A stretch of DNA of 64,000 nucleotides from Agromyces sp. H66 (GTDB taxonomy: Bacteria > Actinomycetota > Actinomycetes > Actinomycetales > Microbacteriaceae), in assembly GCF_004959775.1 (NCBI RefSeq), contig NZ_SJZG01000005.1:124001-188000 (forward strand), read 5' to 3'. A model generated the notes under the pieces. The model did not search any database, was not told the origin of the DNA, and saw only the letters and a list, made by a program, of their open reading frames with translations. Below, piece by piece: positions 52,064 through 61,279 of this stretch. Within the stretch, counting starts at the first letter, position 1. Each line of letters opens with the position of its first letter. A program made the position numbers and the translations under genes.

Positions 52064-54114
52064 CGAACCAGGCAGCTGCCGACCTCATCGCGCGGTCGAA
52101 CCGCCTCGGCGCCGACCCGAAGAACACCAACTATGCCGGCGGCAACACCTCGGCCAAGGGCACCGAGACCGACCCGGTCACCGGCGAGCCCGTGGAGCTC
52201 CTCTGGGTCAAGGGCTCGGGCGGCGATCTCGGCACGCTCACCGAGCAGGGCCTCGCGGTGCTTCGCCTCGACCGCCTGCGCGCGCTCGTCGACGTCTACC
52301 CCGGCGTCGACCGCGAAGACGAGATGGTTACGGCGTTCGATTACACGCTGCACGGCAAGGGCGGCGCCGCGCCGTCGATCGACACCGCCATGCACGGTTT
52401 GGTCGACGCGGCGCACGTCGACCACCTGCACCCCGACTCGGGCATCGCGATCGCGACGGCCGCCGACGGCGAGGAGCTCACACGCAAGATCTTCGGCGAC
52501 CGGGTCGTGTGGGTGCCGTGGCGCCGGCCGGGATTCCAGCTCGGGCTCGACATCGCGGAGGTCAAGGCCGCGAACCCGCAGGCGATCGGCTGCATCCTCG
52601 GCGGGCACGGCATCACGGCCTGGGGTGACACGTCGGAGGAGTCGGAGCGCAACTCGCTCTGGATCATCGACACGGCCGCGGCGTACATCGCCGACCACGG
52701 GAAGGCCGAGCCCTTCGGAACCGTCTTGCCCGGTTACGAACCCCTCGACCCGGCCGAGCGCCGCGCCAAGGCTGCTGCGCTCGCTCCGACCATCCGCGGG
52801 CTCGCGTCGCATGACCGGCCCATGGTCGGCCACTTCACGGATGCACCCGAGGTGCTCGACTTCCTCGCACGAGCGGAGCATCCCCGCCTCGCGGCGCTCG
52901 GGACGAGCTGCCCCGACCACTTCCTGCGCACCAAGGTGAAGCCCATGGTGCTCGACCTTCCGGCTGCGGCATCCGTCGACGAGTCGATCGCCAGGCTGAA
53001 GGAACTGCACGAGGCGTACCGCGCCGACTACCGAGCGTACTACGAGCGCTTCGCTTCGACCGGCTCAGCGGACGAACCGGCGTCGCCCGCGATGCGCGGC
53101 GCCGACCCTCTCATCGTGCTCGTGCCCGGTGTCGGCATGTTCTCGTACGGGGCGAACACGCAGACCGCGCGCGTCGCCGGCGAGTTCTACCTCAACGCGA
53201 TCAACGTGATGCGGGGCGCCGAAGCCCTCTCCACCTACTCCCCCATCTCGGACGCCGAGAAATTCCGCATCGAGTACTGGGCGCTCGAGGAGGCGAAGCT
53301 GCAGCGCTTGCCGAGGCCGAAGCCGCACGCGACGCGCATCGCGCTCGTCACCGGCGCGGCATCCGGCATCGGCAAGGCCATCGCCACCCGCCTCGCGGCC
53401 GAGGGCGCGTGCGTCGTGATCGCCGACCTCGACCTCGAGAAGGCGCAGGCCGCCGCGGCCGAACTCGGAACGACGGATGTCGCGATCGGCGTGCAGGCGG
53501 ACGTGACGGATGCCGCGGCCGTGCAGCGGGCGGTCGACGACGCGGTGCTCGCCTTCGGCGGGCTCGACCTCGTGGTGAACAATGCGGGCCTGTCGCTGTC
53601 GAAGCCGCTGCTGGAGACCACCGAGGCCGACTGGGACCTGCAGCACGACGTCATGGCGAAGGGCTCGTTCCTCGTGTCGAAGGCCGCGGCCCGGGTCATG
53701 ATCGAGCAGGGGCTCGGCGGCGACATCGTCTACATCTCCTCGAAGAACTCGGTGTTCGCAGGACCCAACAACATCGCCTACTCGGCGACGAAGGCCGACC
53801 AGGCGCACCAGGTGCGGCTGCTCGCGGTCGAGCTCGGCGAGTACGGCATCAAGGTCAACGGCATCAACCCCGACGGGGTGGTGCGCGGCTCGGGCATCTT
53901 CGCGTCGGGCTGGGGCGCGAACCGCGCGAAGACGTACGGGATCCCCGAGGAGGACCTCGGGAAGTTCTACGCGCAGCGCACCATCCTGAAGCGCGAGGTG
54001 CTGCCCGAGCACGTCGCCAACGCGGTCATCGTGCTCACCGGCCCCGAGCTCAGCCATACCACGGGCCTGCACATCCCGGTCGACGCCGGGGTCGCCGCGG
54101 CGTTCCTGCGATGA
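52060..54114 (+). CDS. rhaD: Bifunctional rhamnulose-1-phosphate aldolase / lactaldehyde dehydrogenase
   Basis: 684 residues in two domains. Residues 1-~400 are a class II aldolase: NTNYAGGNTSAKG, the zinc ligands in DHLHPDSGIA and GGHGITAWG, ending about VPGVGMFSYGANTQTARVAGEFY. It splits rhamnulose 1-phosphate into DHAP and L-lactaldehyde. Residues ~425-684 are a short-chain dehydrogenase: ALVTGAASGIGKAIA, NNAGLSLSKPL, a Ser in YISSKNSVFAGPNNIAYSATKAD (YxxxK) and NGINPDGVVRG. It oxidises lactaldehyde to lactate. This fusion is known in actinobacterial and rhizobial rhamnose pathways. Confidence 0.92.
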   Translation: MTNQAAADLIARSNRLGADPKNTNYAGGNTSAKGTETDPVTGEPVELLWVKGSGGDLGTLTEQGLAVLRLDRLRALVDVYPGVDREDEMVTAFDYTLHGKGGAAPSIDTAMHGLVDAAHVDHLHPDSGIAIATAADGEELTRKIFGDRVVWVPWRRPGFQLGLDIAEVKAANPQAIGCILGGHGITAWGDTSEESERNSLWIIDTAAAYIADHGKAEPFGTVLPGYEPLDPAERRAKAAALAPTIRGLASHDRPMVGHFTDAPEVLDFLARAEHPRLAALGTSCPDHFLRTKVKPMVLDLPAAASVDESIARLKELHEAYRADYRAYYERFASTGSADEPASPAMRGADPLIVLVPGVGMFSYGANTQTARVAGEFYLNAINVMRGAEALSTYSPISDAEKFRIEYWALEEAKLQRLPRPKPHATRIALVTGAASGIGKAIATRLAAEGACVVIADLDLEKAQAAAAELGTTDVAIGVQADVTDAAAVQRAVDDAVLAFGGLDLVVNNAGLSLSKPLLETTEADWDLQHDVMAKGSFLVSKAAARVMIEQGLGGDIVYISSKNSVFAGPNNIAYSATKADQAHQVRLLAVELGEYGIKVNGINPDGVVRGSGIFASGWGANRAKTYGIPEEDLGKFYAQRTILKREVLPEHVANAVIVLTGPELSHTTGLHIPVDAGVAAAFLR

Positions 54115-55547
54115 TCGCGGGCACCGTCGCGGCGGTCGACCTCGGCGCGACGAGCGGTCGCGTCATCCTCGGCCGCGTCGACGGTCGGGCGGGCACGCTC
54201 GAGCTCGACCAGGTCGCGCGGTTCCCGAACGGGCCCGTGCGACTCGCCTCGGGCCTGCACTGGGACTTCACCGGGCTCCACCGCGATCTCACCGCCGGTC
54301 TCGCCGAGGCCTTCCGCCGCGACCCCGCGATCGCGTCGATCGGCGTCGACGCGTGGGCGGTCGACTACGCGCTGCTGCGCGGCGGCCGCATGCTCGGCGA
54401 GCCGTTCCACTACCGCGACGACCGCAACGAGGTCGGCGTCGAACGGGTGCACGCGATCGTGCCGTTCGACGAGCTCTACCGCCGCAACGGGCTGCAGTTC
54501 CTGCCGTTCAACACGCTGTACCAGCTCGCGGCCGAGCAACAGCAGCACAATGGCTGGCTCGACCTCGCCGACTCGTTCCTGCTCATCCCCGACCTCATCG
54601 GGTTCCAGCTCACCGGCGCGAAGGTCGCCGAGCGCACGAACGCCTCGACGACCGGGCTCGTGGCGGTCGACTCCGGTGAATGGGACGACGAGCTCATCGA
54701 ACGGCTCGGCTTCGCGGCATCCCTGTTCCCACCGCTCGTATCGCCGGGCGAGTCGCTCGGAGGTCTGCGATCGGATGTCGCGGCCGAGCTCGGCGCACCC
54801 TCGACCCTGGAGGTCGTCGCCGTCGGCTCGCACGACACGGCGTCTGCGGTGGTCGCGGTGCCCATGCGCGCCGAGTCGGCCGCGTACATCTCGTGCGGCA
54901 CGTGGGGACTCGTGGGCGTCGAACTCGAGCATCCGGTGACGACGGATGCCGCGCGCGACGCGAACTTCACGAACGAGGGCGGCGTCGACGGACGGGTCCG
55001 CTTCCTGCACAACGTCATGGGCCTGTGGCTGCTCAGCGAGTCGGTGCGCTGGTGGGAGCGCGACGGCGAGACCGTCGAGCTCGCGGAGTTGCTTGCGGCC
55101 GCGGCATCCGTCACCGACCGCGTCGCCGTCTTCGACGCGAACGATCCGCGGTTCCTCGCCCCCGGCGACCTACCCGGCCGCATTTCGGAATGGTGCGCCG
55201 AGCACGGCGTCGCCGCCCCGCAGAGCCGTGCCGAGTTCGCGCGCTCGATCATCGAGAGCCTCGCCGAGGCGTTCGCGTCGGCGGTGCGCACGGCGTCAGT
55301 GCTCTCGACGGTCGATGTCGAGACGATCCACCTGGTGGGCGGCGGCGTGCTCAACGAGCTGCTGTGCCAGCGCACGGCCGACCGATCGGGCATCCCGGTG
55401 CTCGCCGGACCTGTCGAGGCGACCGCGATCGGCAACGTGCTCGTGCAGGCGCGTGCGCAGGGCTTCGCGAGCGGCGACCTCGAGTCGCTGCGCGCGCTCG
55501 TGGCGGCGGCGTTCGTGCCGAAGCGGTACGTGCCGCGCGCCCGCTGA
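54111..55547 (+). CDS. rhaB: L-rhamnulokinase
   Basis: Phosphorylates L-rhamnulose at C1 with ATP. 478 residues of the FGGY sugar-kinase family: VAAVDLGATSGRVILGRV, SIGVDAWAVDYALL, LFLPFNTLYQLAAEQ, then GSHDTASAVVAVP and ISCGTWGLVGVE, and the ADP-binding IHLVGGGVLNELLCQRTAD near the end. The ATG overlaps the aldolase stop (ATGA). Last gene of the operon, four bases from the convergent membrane-protein gene. No rhamnose transporter is encoded in this operon. Confidence 0.92.
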   Translation: MIAGTVAAVDLGATSGRVILGRVDGRAGTLELDQVARFPNGPVRLASGLHWDFTGLHRDLTAGLAEAFRRDPAIASIGVDAWAVDYALLRGGRMLGEPFHYRDDRNEVGVERVHAIVPFDELYRRNGLQFLPFNTLYQLAAEQQQHNGWLDLADSFLLIPDLIGFQLTGAKVAERTNASTTGLVAVDSGEWDDELIERLGFAASLFPPLVSPGESLGGLRSDVAAELGAPSTLEVVAVGSHDTASAVVAVPMRAESAAYISCGTWGLVGVELEHPVTTDAARDANFTNEGGVDGRVRFLHNVMGLWLLSESVRWWERDGETVELAELLAAAASVTDRVAVFDANDPRFLAPGDLPGRISEWCAEHGVAAPQSRAEFARSIIESLAEAFASAVRTASVLSTVDVETIHLVGGGVLNELLCQRTADRSGIPVLAGPVEATAIGNVLVQARAQGFASGDLESLRALVAAAFVPKRYVPRAR

Positions 55548-55551
55548 CCGG

Positions 55552-56136
55552 TCAGTGCCCGTGGGCGAGCTGCTGCAGCACGATGACCGCGAGGCCCAAC
55601 GCCACGAGGGCACCGAGCGCGGCGAGCTGCTTCCACCACGTCACCTTGGTGCGCCGCACGGCGACGTAGCCGATGAGGGCGAGGGTGGCGAGATAGACGA
55701 CCGAGGCGGCGACCAGCGCGGCCTCGAGCGGGAAGACGCCGAACGCGGCGAGCGCCAGCAGGATGAGCGGGAGCGCCGCGGAGGCGACTGCGGACCCCGA
55801 GACCCGCACCATGCGACCGAGTTCCTCTCGACCGGGGAACGCGGCGTGCACGGCGAGGTGCGCGATCACCTCGGCGACGAATCCCGCGGCGGTGATGGCG
55901 ACGATCCCGACGAGGAGCGTCACGGCGGCCCGCACCGCACTGATGTGCTCGACGTTCGACAGCTGCACGAGCACGATCGCGAGCCCGGTGAACGTCGCGT
56001 AGACCCGCTCCTTCAGTGCCTCTGCGCGCTCGTCCTCGGGCCGGTCGTGGCGGCGTTCGCGTCGTGATCGACGCGGCCCACCACGGACCCGGTCGGACGG
56101 CCGATCGACGGCACTGCTGCTCGGCTGCTCCCCCAT
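55552..56136 (-). CDS. Integral membrane protein, function unknown
   Basis: 194 residues: a strongly basic N-terminal tail (1-~45, many Arg), then about five hydrophobic segments (ATFTGLAIVLVQLS, AAVTLLVGIVAITAAGFVAEVIAHL, ASAALPLILLALAAFGVFPLEAALVAASVVYLATLALIGYVAV, LAALGALVALGLAVIVLQQ). Resembles uncharacterised four- or five-helix proteins of Actinobacteria. ATG 56136 or GTG 56145 are possible starts; neither has a convincing ribosome site. It is convergent with rhaB. Confidence 0.7.
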   Translation of the reverse strand: MGEQPSSSAVDRPSDRVRGGPRRSRRERRHDRPEDERAEALKERVYATFTGLAIVLVQLSNVEHISAVRAAVTLLVGIVAITAAGFVAEVIAHLAVHAAFPGREELGRMVRVSGSAVASAALPLILLALAAFGVFPLEAALVAASVVYLATLALIGYVAVRRTKVTWWKQLAALGALVALGLAVIVLQQLAHGH

Positions 56137-56169
56137 GCGGGTCACCGTAGCAGGCGGGTCCCGCAGACG

Positions 56170-56667
56170 TCAGACCACGACGGATGCCGCGGCCGGCGCT
56201 CGGCCGCGAGCGCGCTCGGTGTCGCGCATGCCCAGTGCCGAGACGCCGACGCCGTAGGTGACGAAGTCGCCCCGCGGCCGCACGGCGATGCCGATGAGTG
56301 CGCCCCGCTCGCCGCCATCCGTGACCTCGAGCCCATGCAGGAGCGCGCGGCGCACGTCATCGGGAAGGTCGGCGACCGGCACCGCCTCGGCGACGCCGTG
56401 GAACGTGATCGTCGCCGGCGGAATCCTCACCCACGGCACGAACGGCACGCGCTTCGCGATCGGCACGGTCACCGAGACCGCCGGGTTCGCGGCGACGTGC
56501 CGCGCCTTCCACTCGCGTTCGTTGGTGGTGAACCAGATGACGCCGTCATGCACGTGATGCATGACGCCTGCACTGCGGGCCTCGCCGCGAGCCGAGACCA
56601 TCCCGATCACCATGAAGTTCTCCCTCGCGATGGCCTGCCAGACCTCGTCGCTCGTGATGTCGACCAT
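56170..56667 (-). CDS. Pyridoxamine 5'-phosphate oxidase-family flavoprotein
   Basis: 165 residues with a split-barrel FMN/F420-binding fold: ENFMVIGMVSARGEARSAGVMHHVHDGVIWFTTNEREWKARHVAANPAVSVTVPI, then ITFHGVAEAVPV. This is the PNPOx-like group seen in many actinobacterial detoxifying or deazaflavin-dependent reductases. The substrate is unknown. Its promoter region contains three copies of CTTTACNNTGTNAAG that also lie upstream of the divergent TetR gene, so expression is probably induced by a TetR ligand. Confidence 0.82.
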   Translation of the reverse strand: MVDITSDEVWQAIARENFMVIGMVSARGEARSAGVMHHVHDGVIWFTTNEREWKARHVAANPAVSVTVPIAKRVPFVPWVRIPPATITFHGVAEAVPVADLPDDVRRALLHGLEVTDGGERGALIGIAVRPRGDFVTYGVGVSALGMRDTERARGRAPAAASVVV

Positions 56668-56679
56668 GCCGCACCTCCG

Positions 56680-56742
56680 CTTTACATTGTCAAGGCTTTA
56701 CGATGTAAAGCAGGATATGGACGTTCCCTTTACAATGTCAAG
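56680..56742. promoter_or_regulatory. Three TetR-type operators in the divergent promoter
   Basis: CTTTACATTGTCAAG (56680-56694), CTTTACGATGTAAAG (56696-56710, perfect outer arms) and CTTTACAATGTCAAG (56728-56742): consensus CTTTACNNTGTNAAG. They span the gap between the PNPOx-like and TetR genes. Confidence 0.85.
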
Positions 56743-56755
56743 CGGTGGGAGCATG

Positions 56756-57409
56756 ATGACGGAAACCGCGGCAGCACCCGCACCCGGGACACCGGTGACC
56801 GGCGCCGGCCAGGGCACCGGCTCACCCGGCCGGGCGGCGCTCCTCCGCGCCCTGGAGGAGCTGGCACGCGAGCAGGGCGTGAGCAACGTCGGCCTCCGAG
56901 AGGTCGCCCGCCGTGCGGGACTCTCCCACGCGGCGCCCACGCACTTCTTCGGCAGCCGGGAGGGCATGATCCGGGCGCTGGCGTTCGAGGGGCTCGAACT
57001 CCTCGACGACGAACTCTGCGTCGCGCAGGAACGCGACGCGCAGCTGCCCGGACGTGAGCGACTCGTCTCCGACGCCAAGGAGTTCGTCGCGTTCGCCCAG
57101 CGGCATCCGGCGCACTTCGATGCGATCTTCCGCACCCCGTCGGCAGCGGCGGGCGATGGCAGCCTCGACCGCGCTCGGCGTGCAGCCCTCGACGGGCTCC
57201 GTGCGCTGGTGGCGGAGGTCCATGCCGCGGGCGACATCGGCGGTGACGTGGAGACGGCGTTCCTCCAGCTCTGCACGCTGAGCCACGGCATCGCGTCCCT
57301 GGCGGTCGACGGCCTCCTGCAGGGGTTGGACGAGGTGCCCGAGGGGCCGAACGCCGCCGCCGACGTCGTGGAGCGGATCATCCGGGCCCAGGTCGCGCAG
57401 CTGCCGTGA
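56756..57409 (+). CDS. TetR-family regulator
   Basis: 217 residues. The HTH is at about 30-75: GRAALLRALEELAREQGVSNVGLREVARRAGLSHAAPTHFFGSREGMIRALAFEGLELL. A ligand-binding helical domain follows (TetR_C type, ending VVERIIRAQVAQ). ATG 56756 is favoured by GGTGGGAG upstream; ATG 56717, 56735 and 56753 are in frame, but the first two lie within the operator array. It probably represses itself and the PNPOx-like gene. Confidence 0.85.
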   Translation: MTETAAAPAPGTPVTGAGQGTGSPGRAALLRALEELAREQGVSNVGLREVARRAGLSHAAPTHFFGSREGMIRALAFEGLELLDDELCVAQERDAQLPGRERLVSDAKEFVAFAQRHPAHFDAIFRTPSAAAGDGSLDRARRAALDGLRALVAEVHAAGDIGGDVETAFLQLCTLSHGIASLAVDGLLQGLDEVPEGPNAAADVVERIIRAQVAQLP

Positions 57410-57488
57410 TCTCGACGCGTGGCCGAAATCCTGCCGCCGGTCACTGCCCGCCCGACGGATCGGGATGCCGCTCTGGAAGGATGGCGGC

Positions 57489-58427
57489 ATGACCGAATCC
57501 CGCCTGCTCGTGACCGTGCCCGGCGAGACCCTGCGGGACGCCCTCGCGCACGGCCCCGGCGGCGTGCCCGAGGGCGTCGACGTCGTCGTCTGGGACCTCT
57601 CGACCCCGCCGCCCGCCGACCACCTCGACATCGTGGTGCCGCCGTACATGGGCACCGCACGCGTGCTCGGCGCCCTCGAGCACGTGACCACCCGGCTGGT
57701 GCAGGCGCAGTCCATCGGCTACGACGACATCGCCGCGGCGCTCCCGCCCGGCCACGTCTACGCGAATGCGGCGAGCGTGCACGAGACGTCGACGGCCGAG
57801 CTCGCCCTCGCGCTCACGCTCGCGGTGCAGCGCGGCATCCCCGGATTCGTGCGCGGCGCCGTCGAGGGCCGCTGGGCTCCCGCCCGGCACGCGAGCCTCG
57901 CCGACCGTCGCGTGATGCTGCTCGGCTACGGCGGCGTCGGCCGGGCGATCGGGGCGCGGCTCGCCCCGTTCGAGGTCGAGCTCGTGCGAGTGGCGTCACG
58001 GGCGCGCGACGACGACACCGGGCGCATCCACGGCATCGACGAGCTGCCGGCCCTCCTTCCCGGAGTCGACATCGTGATCGTCGGCGTACCGCTCACCGGA
58101 GAGACCGCGCACCTCGTCGATGATGCCTTCCTCTCGGCACTGCCCGACGGCGCGCTCGTCGTGAACATCTCGCGCGGACGGGTCGCCGACACCGCGGCGG
58201 TCCTCGACCACGCCTCGCGAGGCCGCCTGCGCTTCGCGCTCGACGTCACCGACCCCGAGCCGCTCCCCCAGGGCCATCCGCTGTTCGCGCTCCCGAACGT
58301 GCTCATCTCGCCGCACGTCGGCGGCGCGTCGACCGCTATGATGCCCCGCATGGCACGGCTCCTGCGCGATCAGATCGAGCGGATGCGCCGGGGCGACGAC
58401 CCTCGCAACGTCGTGCTGCGCAGCTGA
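57489..58427 (+). CDS. D-isomer-specific 2-hydroxyacid dehydrogenase
   Basis: 312 residues. An NAD(P)-dependent oxidoreductase with GYGGVGRAIGARL as the Rossmann motif, INISRG-like VVNISRGRVADTAAV, DVTDPEPLPQGHPLFALPNVLISPHVGG with the catalytic Glu and His, and an Arg in NISRGR. The reaction interconverts a 2-oxoacid and a D-2-hydroxyacid; the exact substrate is unknown. GGAAGG lies upstream of the ATG. A repeat-bearing gap follows. Confidence 0.88.
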   Translation: MTESRLLVTVPGETLRDALAHGPGGVPEGVDVVVWDLSTPPPADHLDIVVPPYMGTARVLGALEHVTTRLVQAQSIGYDDIAAALPPGHVYANAASVHETSTAELALALTLAVQRGIPGFVRGAVEGRWAPARHASLADRRVMLLGYGGVGRAIGARLAPFEVELVRVASRARDDDTGRIHGIDELPALLPGVDIVIVGVPLTGETAHLVDDAFLSALPDGALVVNISRGRVADTAAVLDHASRGRLRFALDVTDPEPLPQGHPLFALPNVLISPHVGGASTAMMPRMARLLRDQIERMRRGDDPRNVVLRS

Positions 58428-58444
58428 CCCCCTGTTTGTGTTCA

Positions 58445-58586
58445 GAATTCAGGAACAGCGGAAGCGGGCGATGCAGCATCTACGACAAGAGGGGATCACG
58501 CGCGACATCCGTGCATTCTTCCACCACTGGATCAAAGCATCTTCGTGAACAACGTGAACCCCTTACCCCGCTCCTGAATTCTGCAC
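58445..58586. repeat. Inverted pair of family A repeat (GAATTCAGGA)
   Basis: GAATTCAGGA (58445-58454) and its inverse in GCTCCTGAATTCTGCAC (58570-58586) bracket 115 bases of noncoding sequence. The 17-base right copy equals the inverse of 826-842, linking the two loci. Confidence 0.75.
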
Positions 58587-58621
58587 CGCCGTCGGCCGAC
58601 CCGCGCGAGAAAGGAACCTCC

Positions 58622-59608
58622 ATGCCCCGCTTCGACCACGCCTTCGACTGGGTCCGCCGTCACGTCGAGCACGGACCGCTGCCGACCGCCGTGCTCGGCA
58701 TCGCGACCGCCGAGGGCGTGATCGCACTCGACGCGTTCGGGTCGGAGCGCGGGCGCGCGACATCCGTCGACGATCACTACCCGCTGTTCTCGGTCACGAA
58801 GCCGATCGTCGGGCTCGCAGCACTGCGGCTCATCGAGGAGGGTCGGCTCACGCCCGACACGCCGCTCACCGCCGCCGTTCCCGAGTTCGGGTCCGATCGA
58901 GACGATCTCGTGCGCCTGCGCCACCTCGTCAGCCACACCTCCGGCATCGCCGAGCCGCCGATGGAGACGCCGCTCGGGCTGCGGCCGTCGCTCCTCGCAC
59001 CGGGCCGGGATTTCGCAGCCGGCACGATGTCGCGATACTCGACCATCGCGTTCGAGGGCGTCGCGGCGCTCATCGAGCACGCGAGCGGTGCACCGTGGGA
59101 GCGGGCGGTCGCGGCCGTCGGCGAGCGAGCGGATGCCCCGGGCATCACCTTCGACGCCGACGCGTCGTCGCACGCCCCCGTCGACGCCGCCGAGCAGGGC
59201 GTGGACTACGCCCGGTTCGCAGCGCTGCGGCATCCGGGTTCCGGCGCACTCGCGCGGGCCGTCGACGTGCTCGCCATCGGCAGCGCGCTGCTCCGGAACG
59301 ACGGTTCGCTCGTCGCGCCCGTCACGTACGATGCCATGCTGCGCCCGCTCACCGCGGGGCTCCCGAAGCTCGAGCCCTACGTCGAGAGCCGCGGCCAGGA
59401 CTGGGGCTTCACGTGGAACCTGCGCCACTCGGCTCGGGGGCTGCTCGCCCGCGACACGTTCGGCCACGGCGGCTGGGCGGGAGCGGAGTTCTGGATCACC
59501 CCGTCAGCAGGGGTGTGCTTCGTGCTGCTCACGAACCTCGGCGCCGGCTTCCGACGGCTCGGCGTCGACGCCGACGAGCTGCACAACGCGGTGGCCGCCG
59601 CGGTGTGA
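58622..59608 (+). CDS. Beta-lactamase-fold serine hydrolase
   Basis: 328 residues, no signal peptide. A class C/beta-lactamase-type esterase or peptidase fold: SVTK (57-60) provides the nucleophilic Ser and Lys, YST (139-141) replaces the usual YxN, and FGHGGWAG near residue 285 takes the place of the third motif. VSHTSGIAEPP is the conserved neighbour of the second motif. Such proteins act on esters or D-amino-acid peptides, not necessarily on antibiotics. AAAGGA lies six bases before the ATG. Confidence 0.87.
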   Translation: MPRFDHAFDWVRRHVEHGPLPTAVLGIATAEGVIALDAFGSERGRATSVDDHYPLFSVTKPIVGLAALRLIEEGRLTPDTPLTAAVPEFGSDRDDLVRLRHLVSHTSGIAEPPMETPLGLRPSLLAPGRDFAAGTMSRYSTIAFEGVAALIEHASGAPWERAVAAVGERADAPGITFDADASSHAPVDAAEQGVDYARFAALRHPGSGALARAVDVLAIGSALLRNDGSLVAPVTYDAMLRPLTAGLPKLEPYVESRGQDWGFTWNLRHSARGLLARDTFGHGGWAGAEFWITPSAGVCFVLLTNLGAGFRRLGVDADELHNAVAAAV

Positions 59609-59625
59609 CGCAGGACGTGCGGTCA

Positions 59626-59673
59626 CCGAGCGTGCATTCGCCGCCCTTCGGCGGGCGGGATCTGCACGCTCGG
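59626..59673. terminator. Terminator-like nested hairpin between convergent genes
   Basis: Outer arms CCGAGCGTGCA / TGCACGCTCGG (59626-59636, 59663-59673) enclose an inner CCGCC-CTTC-GGCGG hairpin. It sits between the hydrolase stop and the IclR stop. Confidence 0.6.
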
Positions 59674-59711
59674 CGAGGCGGCGTGCGCACGCGCATACAG
59701 GCGACAACGGA

Positions 59712-60488
59712 TCAGCCGGCGACGCGCGCAGACACCTGCCACGCCCCGCGGCGCACCGCCCGCTCGAGCTCCCACGCGCGCGACGGCAGGTCCTTCGCCG
59801 AGACCGACACCGACACGGCGCCGACCACGCGTCCGGCGGGGCTGCGCACGGGCGCCGCGATGCACGCGAGCTTCGGCAGGTACTCCTCCACCTCGACGGC
59901 GAGCTGCTGGGCGCGCACCTCGTCGAGCTGCTCGCGCAGCGTCGCGACATCCGTCACGCTCGACGCCGTGAGCCTCGCGGCGCCGCGCTTCTCGAGGAAG
60001 CGGGCGACCGCCGCGTCGTCGCGTGAGGCGAGCATGAGCTTGCCGAACGCGGTCGTGTGCGACGCCTCGGCGAAGCCCACGTGCAGCTGGCCGATGCGCG
60101 GATGCTCGGGCGAATCCGCGATGTGCGCCACCGCGATGTCGTCGCCGCGGAACACCGTGAGGTAGGCGGGCGCGTGCGCCGCATCGTGCAGGGCGCGGAG
60201 CACCGCTCGCACCGGGTCGGTCGCGACGAGCTGCACCTGCAGCGCGCGTCCGAGCTCGTCGACGGAGCGGCCGAGGATGTAGCGGTGCTCGCCGGGCTGG
60301 CGGGTCAGGTAGTCCTCGTGCTGCAGCGTCGCGAGCAGCCGGTAGGCGGTCGACTGGCCGAGCCCGAGCCGCTCGGCGATCTCGGCCGCCGTGAGCCCGG
60401 TGGGCGCGGCGCCGACGAGTTCGAGGATGCGCAACGCGCGCTCGGCCGACTGGATGCCCGCGCCGCTCCGGCGCTCCACTGCGCTCAT
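59712..60488 (-). CDS. IclR-family regulator
   Basis: 258 residues. An N-terminal winged HTH reads IQSAERALRILELVGAAPTGLTAAEIAERLGLGQSTAYRLLATLQHEDYLTRQPGEHRYILG, with a typical IclR effector domain (AVAHIADSPEHPRIGQLHVGFAEASHTTAFGKLMLASRDD, and ACIAAPVRSPAGRVVGAVSVSVSA). ATG 60488. Divergent from the DJ-1 gene 171 bases away, a possible target. Confidence 0.9.
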   Translation of the reverse strand: MSAVERRSGAGIQSAERALRILELVGAAPTGLTAAEIAERLGLGQSTAYRLLATLQHEDYLTRQPGEHRYILGRSVDELGRALQVQLVATDPVRAVLRALHDAAHAPAYLTVFRGDDIAVAHIADSPEHPRIGQLHVGFAEASHTTAFGKLMLASRDDAAVARFLEKRGAARLTASSVTDVATLREQLDEVRAQQLAVEVEEYLPKLACIAAPVRSPAGRVVGAVSVSVSAKDLPSRAWELERAVRRGAWQVSARVAG

Positions 60489-60659
60489 GACGCCGATGCT
60501 ACGTGCGCGAGCGGCGGACTTCCATGACGATTCGCACATAGTGCGAACGCACCGTGACGCGGTGTGCCGCCCAGGGCGACGATCGTCGGGGGGATGCCGC
60601 GGGCGGGGCATCCGACCGACGAAGCATTCCGACCGCCCCGACGTACAGAGAGGTACCCC

Positions 60660-61253
60660 ATGTCGAAGATCCTGATCCTCACCGGCGACGCCGCCGAGAC
60701 CCTCGAGGTGTTCTACCCCTACCACCGCCTGCAGGAGGCGGGCTTCGAGGTGCACCTCGGCGCGCCGGAGGCACGCAAGCTGCAGTTCGTCGTGCACGAC
60801 TTCGTCGACGGGTTCGACACGTACACCGAGAAGCTCGGCCACACCTGGCCGGCGGATGTCGCGTTCGCCGACGTCGACCCGGCCGACTACGTCGCCATCG
60901 TCGTGCCCGGCGGCCGCGCGCCCGAGTACATCCGCAACAACGAGGACGCGAAGCGCATCGTGCGGCACTTCTTCGAGGCGGATGCCCCGGTCGCAGCCAC
61001 CTGCCACGGGCCGCTGCTGCTCGCCGCGGCCGGTGTGCTGCAGGGCCGCACGTCGTCGGCGTATCCCGAGCTCGCGGTCGACGTGGAGACGGCCGGCGGC
61101 GTGTTCGAGAACGGCGGCGGCGTGGTCGACGGCAAGCTCGTCACGGCCCGCGCGTGGCCCGACAACGGCACGTGGATGAAGGCGTTCCTCGAGGTGCTCG
61201 AGGCCGCCGGCGTGCGCGCCGAGGGCGAGCTCGCCGAGGCATCCGCCGGCTGA
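60660..61253 (+). CDS. DJ-1/PfpI family protein
   Basis: 197 residues of the class I glutamine-amidotransferase-like fold. It has IVVPGGRAPEYIRN and the nucleophile elbow VAATCHGPLLLAAAG with the reactive Cys followed by His, and an N-terminal ILILTGDAAETLEVFYPYHRLQEAGFEVHLGAPE. Members act as stress proteins, glyoxalases or small hydratases; the specific activity is not evident. GAGAGG precedes the ATG. Confidence 0.88.
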   Translation: MSKILILTGDAAETLEVFYPYHRLQEAGFEVHLGAPEARKLQFVVHDFVDGFDTYTEKLGHTWPADVAFADVDPADYVAIVVPGGRAPEYIRNNEDAKRIVRHFFEADAPVAATCHGPLLLAAAGVLQGRTSSAYPELAVDVETAGGVFENGGGVVDGKLVTARAWPDNGTWMKAFLEVLEAAGVRAEGELAEASAG

Positions 61254-61279
61254 CCGTTCGAGCACCGGGGCGCTCTTGT

